Source: Mycolicibacterium flavescens (GTDB lineage Bacteria; Actinomycetota; Actinomycetes; Mycobacteriales; Mycobacteriaceae). Taken from it: 49,243 bases of DNA. The stretch is taken from assembly GCF_001722335.1 (NCBI RefSeq), contig NZ_MIHA01000031.1:1-49243 (forward strand), given 5' to 3'. Shown piece after piece: positions 18,804 to 26,463 of the stretch (within the stretch, counting starts at the first letter, position 1; every line of letters begins with the position of its first letter). The position numbers and the translations under genes are program-made. The notes beneath the pieces are model-generated. The model was not told the origin of the DNA, did not search any database, and saw only the letters and a program-made list of their open reading frames with translations.

Positions 18804-19946
18804 TCAGCCGATCGCCGCGGCCCAGTGCTCGGCCAGGTACTTGGTGGCCGCCTCGGTCTGCTCGGGCGTCGGCACGGTCACCGGTCCGTCGATCACCGGC
18901 ACCGACGCGGTCGCGGCCTCGTCGAGGGTTCCGTCGGCGGCCATGTTGTCGGCCCGTACCGGCCGAACTCCCCCGAGCGCGAACAGGTTCTGACCCTCGT
19001 CGCTGTAGAGGAACTCCTGCCACAGCCGGGCGGCGGCCGGATGCGGCGCGTCCTTGTTGATGGCCTGGTAGTAGTAGCCCGCCACCGCGTGGTCCGGCGG
19101 CACGAGCACCTTCCACGACGGCAGCTTCTTGGTCTCGGCGGCGTTGGTGTAGTTCCAGTCGATCACCACCGGGGTCTGACCCGATTCGATGGTGGCCGGG
19201 GTGGGGTCGACGGGCAGGAAGTTGCCTGCGTCGGCGAGTTTGCGGAAGAACTCGACTCCGGGCGCGATGTCGTCGACCGAACCGCCTTGGGACAGAGCGA
19301 CCATCAGCACGCCGGAGAACGCGGCGCCGGCCTGGGTCGGGTCGCCGTTGAGCGCGACCGACCCGCGGTACTCGGGCTTGAGCAGATCGTCGACGCTGGT
19401 GACCTCGGGCACTTTCGCCGAATCGAAGCCGATCGACATGTAGCCGCCGTAGTCGTTGACCCAGGTGCCGTCGGCGTCCTTGAACGCGGCCGGGATGTCG
19501 TCGAAGGTGGTGACCTTGTACGGCGCGAACATCGCGGTGTTCGCCAACGCCACCGACTGGCCGAGGTCGAACACGTCGGGTGCGGTGCTCTTGCCCTTCT
19601 GCTGGTTGGCGGCGTTGATCTCGTCCTGGCTGGACGCGTCGGGCTGCGCGGAATTCACCTTGATGCCGTACTTGTCGGAGAACGCCTTGATGATCGCGCC
19701 GTAGTTCGCCCAATCCGGCGGCAGCGCAATCACATTGAGCTCGCCCTCGGCTTTGGCGGCTTCCACCAGGCCGTCGATCCCGCCGAAGTCCTCGGCCGAG
19801 GTGGCCTCGGCGGCCTTGACCCCGGACTGCGTCTCGGCGCCGCCGCTCTCCTTCTCCGGGGGCGCGCAGGCCACCGAGCCGCCGAGCAGCAGAACCGCCG
19901 CGGCGCCCGTGGCGGCGAGTTGTCGTGTGCGTGCGCTGAGTTTCAT
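18804..19946 (-). CDS. ABC importer substrate-binding lipoprotein
   Basis: 380 residues from the ATG at 19946 (GGAAGG ribosome binding site upstream). The signal peptide ends L-L-L-G-G-S-V-A-C, a lipobox with lipidated Cys near residue 26. The mature protein is a two-lobed periplasmic-binding type (E-G-E-L-N-V-I-A-L-P-P-D-W-A-N-Y; D-V-F-D-L-G-Q-S; A-G-A-A-F-S-G-V; A-V-A-G-Y-Y-Y-Q-A-I-N-K-D-A-P-H-P) of the group that includes iron, 2-aminoethylphosphonate and polyamine binders. The substrate cannot be chosen from sequence. First gene of the importer operon. Confidence 0.88.
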   Translation of the reverse strand: MKLSARTRQLAATGAAAVLLLGGSVACAPPEKESGGAETQSGVKAAEATSAEDFGGIDGLVEAAKAEGELNVIALPPDWANYGAIIKAFSDKYGIKVNSAQPDASSQDEINAANQQKGKSTAPDVFDLGQSVALANTAMFAPYKVTTFDDIPAAFKDADGTWVNDYGGYMSIGFDSAKVPEVTSVDDLLKPEYRGSVALNGDPTQAGAAFSGVLMVALSQGGSVDDIAPGVEFFRKLADAGNFLPVDPTPATIESGQTPVVIDWNYTNAAETKKLPSWKVLVPPDHAVAGYYYQAINKDAPHPAAARLWQEFLYSDEGQNLFALGGVRPVRADNMAADGTLDEAATASVPVIDGPVTVPTPEQTEAATKYLAEHWAAAIG

Positions 19947-20118
19947 GGCCGAAACCTTCCGATGGTCAGGAGGCGGCAGGATGGCGCCGTGGTGACGGCC
20001 GCCGGTCGCCGCGGTGAATGAATCCATGCGAGGCGCTCGAAACCCTATCGCGACGGCGTCGCGGCCGCGCGGCTTCGCCGCAGTTTCCCCGCCCGAGCAT
20101 TTGCGCAGGTACCGGCGT

Positions 20119-20124
20119 TAACAT
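20119..20124 (+). promoter_or_regulatory. -10 box TAACAT for leaderless membrane protein gene
   Basis: TAACAT ends six bases before the GTG at 20131, in a region with no ribosome binding site. Confidence 0.55.
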
Positions 20125-20130
20125 TCCTGT

Positions 20131-20679
20131 GTGGCGGAACGCGAAGCCTCGGGGGACTTCGACTACCTGTTCGATGACGAGGGCGAGCAAAGCGGTGCGG
20201 CGCTGCCCGCCGCTTCCGGCGAGGTCCCCGAGATCGGCGCGGACTACCGCTCCTTCGACGCGTTCGACTCGGACACCTGGTATTTCGAGCCGGCGCCGCC
20301 GCCGTGGTACCGCACCCGCAAGACCGCGACCCTGCTGGCCGCGATCTCGCTGGCCGCAATTGCGATCGTCGTCTCCGGTGTGTTGCTGGTGTTCGACCGG
20401 CCGTCGGGCACCGCGGTCGATGAGGTCACCACGGTGTCCCCGACCGCGCAGAGTTCCGCGCCGCCGCCGAGTTCGTCGCGGCCCGAGCCTCCCCCGCCGC
20501 CGCCTCCCCCGCCGCCCGCCGAGACGTCGGCCGCCCCGGCTCCGGCGCCGGCGCAGACGAACCGGCCGCGCACTCCGTCGACGCGGACCACCCGTGAGCA
20601 GCCCGAGATCGGCGTGACGCGTACGCCGGTGACCCGCTCGCCGATCAGCGTCGCGCCGCAGCGGCCGGACCAGCGCTAG
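20131..20679 (+). CDS. Single-pass membrane protein with Pro-rich extracellular tail
   Basis: 182 residues. An acidic cytoplasmic N-terminus of ~70 residues (F-D-Y-L-F-D-D-E-G-E) is followed by one hydrophobic helix at about 70-92 (T-L-L-A-A-I-S-L-A-A-I-A-I-V-V-S-G-V), then a low-complexity tail with a run of ten prolines and Ser/Thr/Ala-Pro repeats ending in basic T-R-T-P-V-T-R-S-P. The topology suggests an anchor with a wall-spanning tail. Function unknown. Confidence 0.75.
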   Translation: MAEREASGDFDYLFDDEGEQSGAALPAASGEVPEIGADYRSFDAFDSDTWYFEPAPPPWYRTRKTATLLAAISLAAIAIVVSGVLLVFDRPSGTAVDEVTTVSPTAQSSAPPPSSSRPEPPPPPPPPPPAETSAAPAPAPAQTNRPRTPSTRTTREQPEIGVTRTPVTRSPISVAPQRPDQR

Positions 20680-20682
20680 GTG

Positions 20683-20746
20683 GCGCCGAGTGTGAAGTGG
20701 TTGCGATTTCGCGGCCGTTTTTTCGCAGCGGTTTCACACTCGGCGC
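20683..20746. terminator. Bidirectional stem-loop between convergent genes (variant repeat)
   Basis: The arms GCGCCGAGTGTGAA (20683-20696) and TTCACACTCGGCGC (20733-20746) are a perfect 14-base inverted repeat, with partial further pairing inside the loop (TGCGA with TCGCA). It lies four bases after one stop and four bases before the end of the converging gene, with TTTTTT inside the loop. Same position and GCGCCGA end as the hairpin at 8422-8485. Confidence 0.7.
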
Positions 20747-20750
20747 AATG

Positions 20751-21002
20751 TCAGCGGTGCCGGCCGATCTTGTGGTGCAGGATCACCCCGAACGGCACCC
20801 CGTAGAACGGGGTCTGCAGTTGGGCCGCATCGCTGGCTGCCAGGCCGGGTTGGGCGGTGACCTGGGCGTTGCCCGGACTCACGCAGGTGGTGGCACCGCC
20901 GGTGTAGGAACACCCGGTCGGTGCGGCGACCGCGGTCGGGGCGAACCCGACGGCGGCGGCCGTGGCTGCCATGGCCAATGTCGCGATCAGACGTGTCTTC
21001 AT
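20751..21002 (-). CDS. Small secreted protein
   Basis: 83 residues from the ATG at 21002 (AAGGAAA ribosome binding site). Signal peptide M-K-T-R-L-I-A-T-L-A-M-A-A-T-A-A-A-V-G-F-A, cleavage probably after A-V-A-A. The ~55-residue mature part has two Cys (G-C-S-Y-T-G-G-A-T-T-C) that may form a disulfide and ends H-H-K-I-G-R-H-R. No family recognised. It lies downstream of a TetR gene in the same direction, with a 19-base palindrome between them. Confidence 0.7.
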   Translation of the reverse strand: MKTRLIATLAMAATAAAVGFAPTAVAAPTGCSYTGGATTCVSPGNAQVTAQPGLAASDAAQLQTPFYGVPFGVILHHKIGRHR

Positions 21003-21054
21003 GCCGTTTCCTTCGGTCACGCGGGGCGGGTCCGCGGTGGACGGCGTCTCGCAA

Positions 21055-21651
21055 TTACTGAACTTCACGTTCAGTTTCAAGCGTACGCCTCAGCCCCCCC
21101 ATCGCGGCGGCGACGACGTGGTCCACATCGCCGACGGCTGCGTGCCCGAGCAGCAACCGGTACAGCAGCGGGCTGAGCAGCAGATCGACCGCGACGTCGG
21201 CGTCGATGTCAGCGCGCAGCTCCCCACGCGCCACCCCCCGCTCCCACACCCTGCGCATCAACGCGCGGCGCGGGGCGACCAGATGCGTCTGCAACTCGGC
21301 GGCCACCGCCGGGTCGGACTGGCCCTCCCCGACCAGTTGCGCGAACACCCGACCACTCTCGCCGTCGTAGAAGTGCGCCAGCCCGCGAAGCACGCCGAGA
21401 ATGTCCTCGCGCGCCGAACCGGTGTCGGGATCGGGCGCCTCGGCCATGATCTGGCCGAGGAACGCCTCGATGGCCACCGCGTACTTGTTCGGCCACCACT
21501 TGTAGATCGTCGCCTTGCTGACCCCGCTCCGGCCGGCGATCTCCTCGGTTGTCATCGCGCGTAAGCCGACCTCTCGCAACAACTCCGACGCCGCGCGCAG
21601 CACCGACAGCCGCGACTGCTCGCTGCGTGGGCGGCCGGGGCGCGTGGGCAT
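21055..21651 (-). CDS. TetR-family transcriptional regulator
   Basis: 198 residues from ATG 21651 (M-P-T-R-P-G-R-P-R-S-E). Helix-turn-helix M-T-T-E-E-I-A-G-R-S-G-V-S-K-A-T-I-Y-K-W-W at about 34-54, with the I-Y-K-W-W-P-N-K signature. The C-terminal domain is of the TetR_C type common in actinobacteria. Its last codons form the palindrome at 21057-21075, 55 bases before the next gene, so it may control that gene. Confidence 0.88.
   Translation of the reverse strand: MPTRPGRPRSEQSRLSVLRAASELLREVGLRAMTTEEIAGRSGVSKATIYKWWPNKYAVAIEAFLGQIMAEAPDPDTGSAREDILGVLRGLAHFYDGESGRVFAQLVGEGQSDPAVAAELQTHLVAPRRALMRRVWERGVARGELRADIDADVAVDLLLSPLLYRLLLGHAAVGDVDHVVAAAMGGLRRTLETEREVQ
21057..21075. promoter_or_regulatory. 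Palindromic operator candidate ACTGAAC-N5-GTTCAGT
   Basis: Perfect seven-base arms with a five-base spacer (TTCAC), typical dimensions for a TetR dimer site. It overlaps the end of the TetR coding sequence and lies about 55 bases upstream of the small secreted protein start at 21002. Confidence 0.5.
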
Positions 21652-21695
21652 GAGACCACTATCGACGACCGTTGCGCCCGCTGGCGGCAAACGGG

Positions 21696-22343
21696 TCAGG
21701 CCGCGTTCTCGTCGGCGGCCCACAGCCCGTCGATCTCGGCATGCGCCCGGCGCAGGCTCTCGGCGGCCAGCCCGCGCAGATCGGCCATCGCCGGGTTGGC
21801 GTCGGCCATCGTGAGCTCGGCGGTGATGAACCGCGGCCGCAGCCCTGTCATCGACACCGCGTGCGGCAACCAGGCGATCGCGTGGTCCCAGCCCTCACGC
21901 GGGGTGCCCGGTCCGTAGCCGCCGCCGCGGCTGGTGAGCACGACGAACTCGGTGTCGCCGAGCAGCCCCTCGCCGGTCTGAGCGTCGATCGAGAGCCCGA
22001 CCGCGACCAGGTGGTCGACCCACGCGTGCACGCTGCTCGGCGCGCTGAAGTTGTACAGCGGCAGGCCCAGTAGCAGCACGTCGGCGCGCTTGACCTCGTC
22101 GATCAACGACGCGCTGAGCTCGACCGACGCCAGCTGCGCGGCGGTGCGCTGGTCGGCGGGGATCTTGCGGGCGGTGCCGGTCGACGGGATGAGATGCGGG
22201 ACGGGATCGGCGCCCAGGTCGCGGTAGGTCACCGTGCCCCCGGGATGGGTCGCCCGCCAGCGTTCGGCGGCGCGGGCGGTCAGGCGCCGGCTGACCGACT
22301 GGGATCCGCGGACCGACGAGTCGATGTGGAGCAGATGAGCCAT
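21696..22343 (-). CDS. azoR: FMN-dependent NADH:quinone/azo reductase
   Basis: 215 residues from ATG 22343 (AAGGA upstream). Flavodoxin-like fold of the AzoR family: M-A-H-L-L-H-I-D-S-S-V-R-G-S-Q-S-V-S-R (FMN phosphate loop), L-L-L-G-L-P-L-Y-N-F-S-A-P-S, and T-S-R-G-G-G-Y-G-P-G. It reduces quinones and azo compounds with NAD(P)H in the cytoplasm as a detoxification enzyme. Divergent from a MarR gene with an AT-rich palindrome between, so MarR-controlled induction by electrophiles is likely. Confidence 0.9.
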   Translation of the reverse strand: MAHLLHIDSSVRGSQSVSRRLTARAAERWRATHPGGTVTYRDLGADPVPHLIPSTGTARKIPADQRTAAQLASVELSASLIDEVKRADVLLLGLPLYNFSAPSSVHAWVDHLVAVGLSIDAQTGEGLLGDTEFVVLTSRGGGYGPGTPREGWDHAIAWLPHAVSMTGLRPRFITAELTMADANPAMADLRGLAAESLRRAHAEIDGLWAADENAA

Positions 22344-22362
22344 TGTTAGTCCTTTATAGACG

Positions 22363-22386
22363 ATTAGTATTGTACAAACTATTAAT
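22363..22386. promoter_or_regulatory. MarR operator candidate in AT-rich divergent promoter
   Basis: ATTAGTA, TTGTACAA and ACTATTAAT follow one another; TTGTACAA (22370-22377) is a perfect eight-base palindrome and the flanks continue the symmetry imperfectly. This AT-rich island (about 22344-22390) in a GC-rich chromosome lies between azoR and the MarR gene, where a MarR site would repress both. Confidence 0.55.
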
Positions 22387-22414
22387 ACATCCATGACCGT
22401 CGGGGTTATTCCCG

Positions 22415-22420
22415 TAGCCT
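22415..22420 (+). promoter_or_regulatory. -10 box TAGCCT for leaderless MarR gene
   Basis: TAGCCT ends six bases before the ATG at 22427, about 30 bases from the palindrome at 22363-22386. Confidence 0.5.
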
Positions 22421-22426
22421 GGACAG

Positions 22427-22885
22427 ATGCCCGAGTTGTCCGCCCCGCTGCTGGTCTTCCTGGCGCGACGGATGCAGACCGAGGGCGACGTCGCGCTGGC
22501 ACAGTTCGGGTTGCGGGCCCGCCACGTCATCGCGCTGACCCTGCTGCGCGAACTCGGCGAGCAGAGCCAGTCCGACCTGTCCACCACGCTGGGCGTCGAC
22601 CCGACCAACGTCGTGGCGCTGCTCAACGAACTCGAGGCCGACGGGCTGATCGAGCGCCGACGCGTCCCGCAGGACCGCCGCCGCCACACCGTGTCCCTCA
22701 CCCCCGCCGGCGCGCGTCGGCTCACCGAACTCGAGGAGTCCCTCAGCGGCGTCGAGCAACGCGTGCTGGCCGCACTCGACGCCGACGAACAGGCCCAGCT
22801 GTACAAACTGCTGTCGCGGGCGACGTCGGCCCCCTACACCGAGTCCCTCAGCAGCTCGGCCTGCTACCTCGACGGGGCGAAGTAG
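22427..22885 (+). CDS. MarR-family transcriptional regulator
   Basis: 152 residues. Winged helix pattern: [43 protein letters not shown] (recognition helix about 62-78, wing D-R-R-R-H). A single Cys near the C-terminus (S-S-A-C-Y-L). The divergent azoreductase is the probable target. Its TAG stop begins a TAGGTT box placed before the next gene. Confidence 0.9.
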   Translation: MPELSAPLLVFLARRMQTEGDVALAQFGLRARHVIALTLLRELGEQSQSDLSTTLGVDPTNVVALLNELEADGLIERRRVPQDRRRHTVSLTPAGARRLTELEESLSGVEQRVLAALDADEQAQLYKLLSRATSAPYTESLSSSACYLDGAK

Positions 22886-22888
22886 GTT
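22883..22888 (+). promoter_or_regulatory. -10-like box TAGGTT overlapping MarR stop codon
   Basis: TAGGTT begins with the MarR stop codon and ends five bases before the ATG at 22894; there is no good ribosome binding site in the short gap. Confidence 0.45.
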
Positions 22889-22893
22889 CGGCG

Positions 22894-23301
22894 ATGGCCG
22901 GTTTCGACGCGACGACCGCATTCGCCGAGGCGCCGATCGCGCGGTTGTCGACGGTCGGACCCCAGGGTGCGCCGCACCTGGTCCCGGTGGTGTTCGCGGT
23001 GCACGACGGCGTGGTCTACACGGCCGTCGACGCCAAGCGAAAAACCACTCGGCGCCTGCGCCGGTTGGTCAACATCGAAGCCAACCCGCAGGTGAGCCTG
23101 CTGGTCGACCACTACGAGGACGACTGGTCCCGGCTGTGGTGGGTGCGCGCCGACGGTAACGCCGAAATCCACACCAGCGGTGAAGAATTGGCGACCGGTT
23201 ACACCCTGCTGCGGCGCAAGTACCCGCAGTACGAGCGGCTCGCGCTCGACGGGCCGGTGGTCACCGTCGCGGTCACCCGATGGGCGTCCTGGCAGGCCTG
23301 A
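22894..23301 (+). CDS. PPOX-class F420-dependent-type enzyme
   Basis: 135 residues, single split-barrel domain: [20 protein letters not shown], then [25 protein letters not shown] and [10 protein letters not shown]. This is the TIGR03668-like group predicted to use coenzyme F420, substrate unknown. Next to fusA2 as in M. tuberculosis (Rv0121c-Rv0120c, from memory). Confidence 0.85.
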   Translation: MAGFDATTAFAEAPIARLSTVGPQGAPHLVPVVFAVHDGVVYTAVDAKRKTTRRLRRLVNIEANPQVSLLVDHYEDDWSRLWWVRADGNAEIHTSGEELATGYTLLRRKYPQYERLALDGPVVTVAVTRWASWQA

Positions 23302-23395
23302 GATTTCGCCAATCCCTTGTGCTGTGTGCCGCCGAGGAGCAAGGTGTTGCACACACACTGCGGCGGCTGGGCGGCCGCCGTGGAAGGGGAACGTC

Positions 23396-25564
23396 ATGGC
23401 CGACAAGACGACACATGCCCAGGGCGCCGGAGCCGCCCCCACCGCGGACAGTCCGGCCGCCATCCGCAACGTGGCCCTGGTCGGCCCGTCGGGTGGCGGC
23501 AAGACCACACTGATCGAGGCGCTGCTGGTGGCCGCCGGCGTGCTCACCAGAGCGGGTTCGGTGATCGACGGCACCACGGTGTGCGACTGCGACGAGGCCG
23601 AGATCGCCCAGCAGCGCTCGGTGGGCCTGGCGTTGGCCTCCCTGGCCCACTCCGACACCAAGGTCAACCTGATCGACACCCCCGGTTACGCCGACTTCGT
23701 CGGTGAACTGCGGGCGGGTCTGCGCGCCGCCGACTGCGCGCTGTTCGTCGTCGCCGCCAACGAGGCCATCGACGAACCCACCAAATCGCTGTGGCAGGAG
23801 TGCGCGCAGGTCGGCATGCCGCGCGCGGTGGTGATCACCAAACTCGACCACTCCCGGGCCAACTACGACAACGCGCTCGCCGAGGCACAGCGGGCGTTCG
23901 GCGACAAGGTGCTGCCGCTGTATCTGCCTGCGAACATGCCGTGCACCGGGCTGATCGGGCTGCTGTCGCAGACGCACTACGAGTACCGCGACGGCACCCG
24001 CGTGGCCGCCCACGAACCCGAGGCGTCCTACGCCGACGCGATCGCCGAGCACCGCAGCGCGCTGATCGAAGGCGTCATCGAGGAGTCCGAGGACGAGACG
24101 CTGATGGAGCGCTATCTCGGCGGCGAACAGATCGACGAGTCCGTGCTGATCGACGACCTCGAGAAGGCCGTCGCGCGGGCGTCGTTCTTTCCGGTCATCC
24201 CGGCCTGCAGCAGCACCGGGGTCGGCACCCTGGAACTGCTCGAGATCATCACCGCCGGTTTCCCCTCTCCGCCCGAACATCCGCTGCCCGAGGTGTTCAC
24301 CCCGCAGGGCAAGGCGCGCGAGACGTTGCCCTGCGATCCGGCCGCCCCGCTGCTGGCCGAGGTGGTCAAGACGACGTCAGACCCCTACGTCGGGCGGCTC
24401 AGCCTGGTGCGGGTGTTCTCCGGCACCATCACCTCCGACACCACTTTGCATGTGTCGGGCCACTTCTCGTCGTTCTTCGGCGCGGGCTCATCGGGACCGG
24501 GCCACGAGGACCACGACGAGGACGAGCGCGTGGGGACCCTGAGCTTCCCACTCGGCAAACAGCAACGGCCCGCGGCCGCCGTGATCGCCGGCGACATCGC
24601 CGCGATCGGTCGCCTCAGCCGCGCCGAGACCGGTGACACGCTGTCCGACAAGGCCGATCCGCTGGTCCTCAAACCCTGGAGCATGCCCGAACCGCTGCTG
24701 CCGATCGCCGTGCAGCCGCGCGCCAAGACCGACGAGGACAAGCTGGCGGTCGGGCTCGGCCGGCTGGCCGCGGAGGACCCGACGCTGCGCATCGAGCAGA
24801 ACCCGGAGACCCACCAGGTCGTGCTCTGGACGATGGGCGAGGCGCACGCCGGTGTGCTCCTCGAGGCGCTGGCCCGCCGCTTCGGCGTCGCCGTCGACAC
24901 CGTCGAACTGCGGGTGCCGCTACGAGAGACGTTCGCGGGCAAGGCTAAAGGCCACGGCCGCCACGTCAAGCAGTCCGGCGGGCACGGCCAGTACGCCGTC
25001 TGCGACATCGAGGTCGAACCGCTGCCCCAGGGCACGGGTTTCGAGTTCGTCGACAAGGTCGTCGGCGGCGCGGTGCCGCGCCAGTTCATCCCCAGCGTCG
25101 AGAAGGGGGTGCGGGCACAGATGGACAAGGGGCTGTCCGGGGTGAGCGGCAGCGGCTATCCGGTCGTCGACATCCGGGTCACGCTGTTCGACGGCAAGGC
25201 GCACAGCGTCGACTCGTCGGACTTCGCCTTCCAGATGGCCGGCGCGCTGGCCCTGCGTGAAGCCGCCGCAGCGACCCGGATCAGCCTCCTCGAACCCGTC
25301 GACGAGGTGACGGTGTTGATTCCCGACGACTTCGTCGGCGCGGTGATGGGTGACCTGGCGGGCAGGCGTGGACGGGTGCTGGGCACCGACAAGGTCAGCG
25401 ACGACCGCACCCTGGTCCGGGCGGACATCCCGCAGGTCGAACTGACCCGCTACGCAATCGATCTGCGCTCGCTCGCCCACGGTGCCGGGTCGTTCACCAG
25501 GACGTTCGCCCGCTACGACCCGATGCCCGAGCATGCCGCGGCCAAGGTGCTCGCCACGGTCTGA
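23396..25564 (+). CDS. fusA2: Elongation factor G-like protein EF-G2
   Basis: 722 residues, all EF-G domains. G1 G-P-S-G-G-G-K-T-T at 30-38, D-T-P-G at 94-97, and T-K-L-D at 148-151 in place of the usual N-K-x-D. Domain IV and V follow (L-R-E-T-F-A-G-K-A-K-G-H-G-R-H-V-K-Q; Y-A-I-D-L-R-S-L-A-H-G). The mycobacterial EF-G2 is reported to bind guanine nucleotides without ribosome-dependent GTPase activity (from memory), so it is not a standard translocase. ATG 23396 has GGAAGGGG before it; the longer frame is not conserved. Confidence 0.93.
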   Translation: MADKTTHAQGAGAAPTADSPAAIRNVALVGPSGGGKTTLIEALLVAAGVLTRAGSVIDGTTVCDCDEAEIAQQRSVGLALASLAHSDTKVNLIDTPGYADFVGELRAGLRAADCALFVVAANEAIDEPTKSLWQECAQVGMPRAVVITKLDHSRANYDNALAEAQRAFGDKVLPLYLPANMPCTGLIGLLSQTHYEYRDGTRVAAHEPEASYADAIAEHRSALIEGVIEESEDETLMERYLGGEQIDESVLIDDLEKAVARASFFPVIPACSSTGVGTLELLEIITAGFPSPPEHPLPEVFTPQGKARETLPCDPAAPLLAEVVKTTSDPYVGRLSLVRVFSGTITSDTTLHVSGHFSSFFGAGSSGPGHEDHDEDERVGTLSFPLGKQQRPAAAVIAGDIAAIGRLSRAETGDTLSDKADPLVLKPWSMPEPLLPIAVQPRAKTDEDKLAVGLGRLAAEDPTLRIEQNPETHQVVLWTMGEAHAGVLLEALARRFGVAVDTVELRVPLRETFAGKAKGHGRHVKQSGGHGQYAVCDIEVEPLPQGTGFEFVDKVVGGAVPRQFIPSVEKGVRAQMDKGLSGVSGSGYPVVDIRVTLFDGKAHSVDSSDFAFQMAGALALREAAAATRISLLEPVDEVTVLIPDDFVGAVMGDLAGRRGRVLGTDKVSDDRTLVRADIPQVELTRYAIDLRSLAHGAGSFTRTFARYDPMPEHAAAKVLATV

Positions 25565-25611
25565 TCAGCGACCTCACCGGGTCCGCTCAGGCCGGTCACA
25601 GCCGGCGTGCC

Positions 25612-25617
25612 TAGCGT
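25612..25617 (+). promoter_or_regulatory. -10 box TAGCGT for leaderless 30-residue ORF
   Basis: TAGCGT ends seven bases before the ATG at 25625, supporting expression of the small ORF. Confidence 0.45.
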
Positions 25618-25624
25618 CGTCGTC

Positions 25625-25717
25625 ATGAACGACCGCACGCATCTGCTCGCTCATGTCCTGACCACCGGAGCGCTCGCGGTCACGGCGATGGTGGCGGCGT
25701 GGGTCTGGCTGTTCTGA
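25625..25717 (+). CDS. Small membrane protein (30 residues)
   Basis: ATG to TGA, 30 residues: a polar start M-N-D-R-T-H then one hydrophobic segment (L-L-A-H-V-L-T-T-G-A-L-A-V-T-A-M-V-A-A-W) ending W-V-W-L-F. A TANNNT box at leaderless spacing precedes it and it ends one base before the stop of the convergent gene. Too short for routine gene calling. Function unknown; could be a membrane microprotein. Confidence 0.5.
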   Translation: MNDRTHLLAHVLTTGALAVTAMVAAWVWLF

Positions 25718-25718
25718 C

Positions 25719-26453
25719 TCACCGCGGCGGGTCGCCGCGCCAGGCGAAGCTGTTGACGTATTTGCCCATGTCCAAGGCGATCTGAAGATTCGCCCCGGAC
25801 GGCTTGCCGAACCCGAAGTCGGGGCCGAACTGGTGGTAGGGCCCCACCGCGGCGGCGACCAGCGCGAGATCGTCCTTGACCGCGACCATCACGATCACCC
25901 GCATCCGCAGGTAGCTGCTGTTGGCGCCCTGCGGCCAGCAGTCGGCCACCTCGCCGTAGCCGGACTGGTAGCCGACCATCGCGTTGGGAATCTCGTAGGC
26001 CGTCCGGGTGTCGGGAAAAGTACTGTCCACCAACGTTTTCGCGATGTCACGCGGGGCACGGCCGGCGGCGGGTTCGCTGAACAGTTGCAGCGTGCCGCCG
26101 TCTCCGGCGGTGAATTCGGCGGTCACCCCGTTGGGTCTGGTGGTAATGCGGTAGGCCGAACTCGGCGCCGGATACGACACCGAGAACGCACCGTCGGCGG
26201 CGGTGAAGCGCGGGTTGATCTCCACCGGTGTTCCGGTGGGCGGCCGACCGCAGTCGGGCGGGCAGATGTAGCGCACAGGCGGTTTGGCGATCTTCGCCGA
26301 CATCCAGAGCAGGGCGCCCGCGATGACCCCGATCGCGACGATCCAGGTCAGCACCAACCGGGTGCGCGACGTGCGCGGCGGTGGTGCCGCGGCGTACTCG
26401 CCGGCCGGAACCGCGTAGCCGGGAAAGAAATCGGGTGTCGTCGCTGTACTCAT
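25719..26453 (-). CDS. Membrane-anchored protein of the sedolisin operon
   Basis: 244 residues. A cytoplasmic N-terminus of ~30 residues (F-F-P-G-Y-A-V-P-A-G-E-Y-A-A) and one helix at ~32-52 (L-V-L-T-W-I-V-A-I-G-V-I-A-G-A-L-L-W) precede an extracytoplasmic domain with paired Cys (I-C-P-P-D-C-G-R-P-P-T-G). The domain (F-S-V-S-Y-P-A-P; L-Q-L-F-S-E-P-A-A-G-R-A-P) resembles substrate- or surface-associated domains, but I do not recognise it. Last gene of a three-gene operon with the zinc-ribbon membrane protein and the S53 protease; gap to the former is ten bases. Confidence 0.75.
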   Translation of the reverse strand: MSTATTPDFFPGYAVPAGEYAAAPPPRTSRTRLVLTWIVAIGVIAGALLWMSAKIAKPPVRYICPPDCGRPPTGTPVEINPRFTAADGAFSVSYPAPSSAYRITTRPNGVTAEFTAGDGGTLQLFSEPAAGRAPRDIAKTLVDSTFPDTRTAYEIPNAMVGYQSGYGEVADCWPQGANSSYLRMRVIVMVAVKDDLALVAAAVGPYHQFGPDFGFGKPSGANLQIALDMGKYVNSFAWRGDPPR

Positions 26454-26463
26454 GACCGCGTGC

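Noticed and set aside
19947..20060. Possible riboswitch in the leader of the ABC importer
   Set aside because: A TAGGGT box would give a leader of about 90 bases, but I could not find a known conserved riboswitch core.
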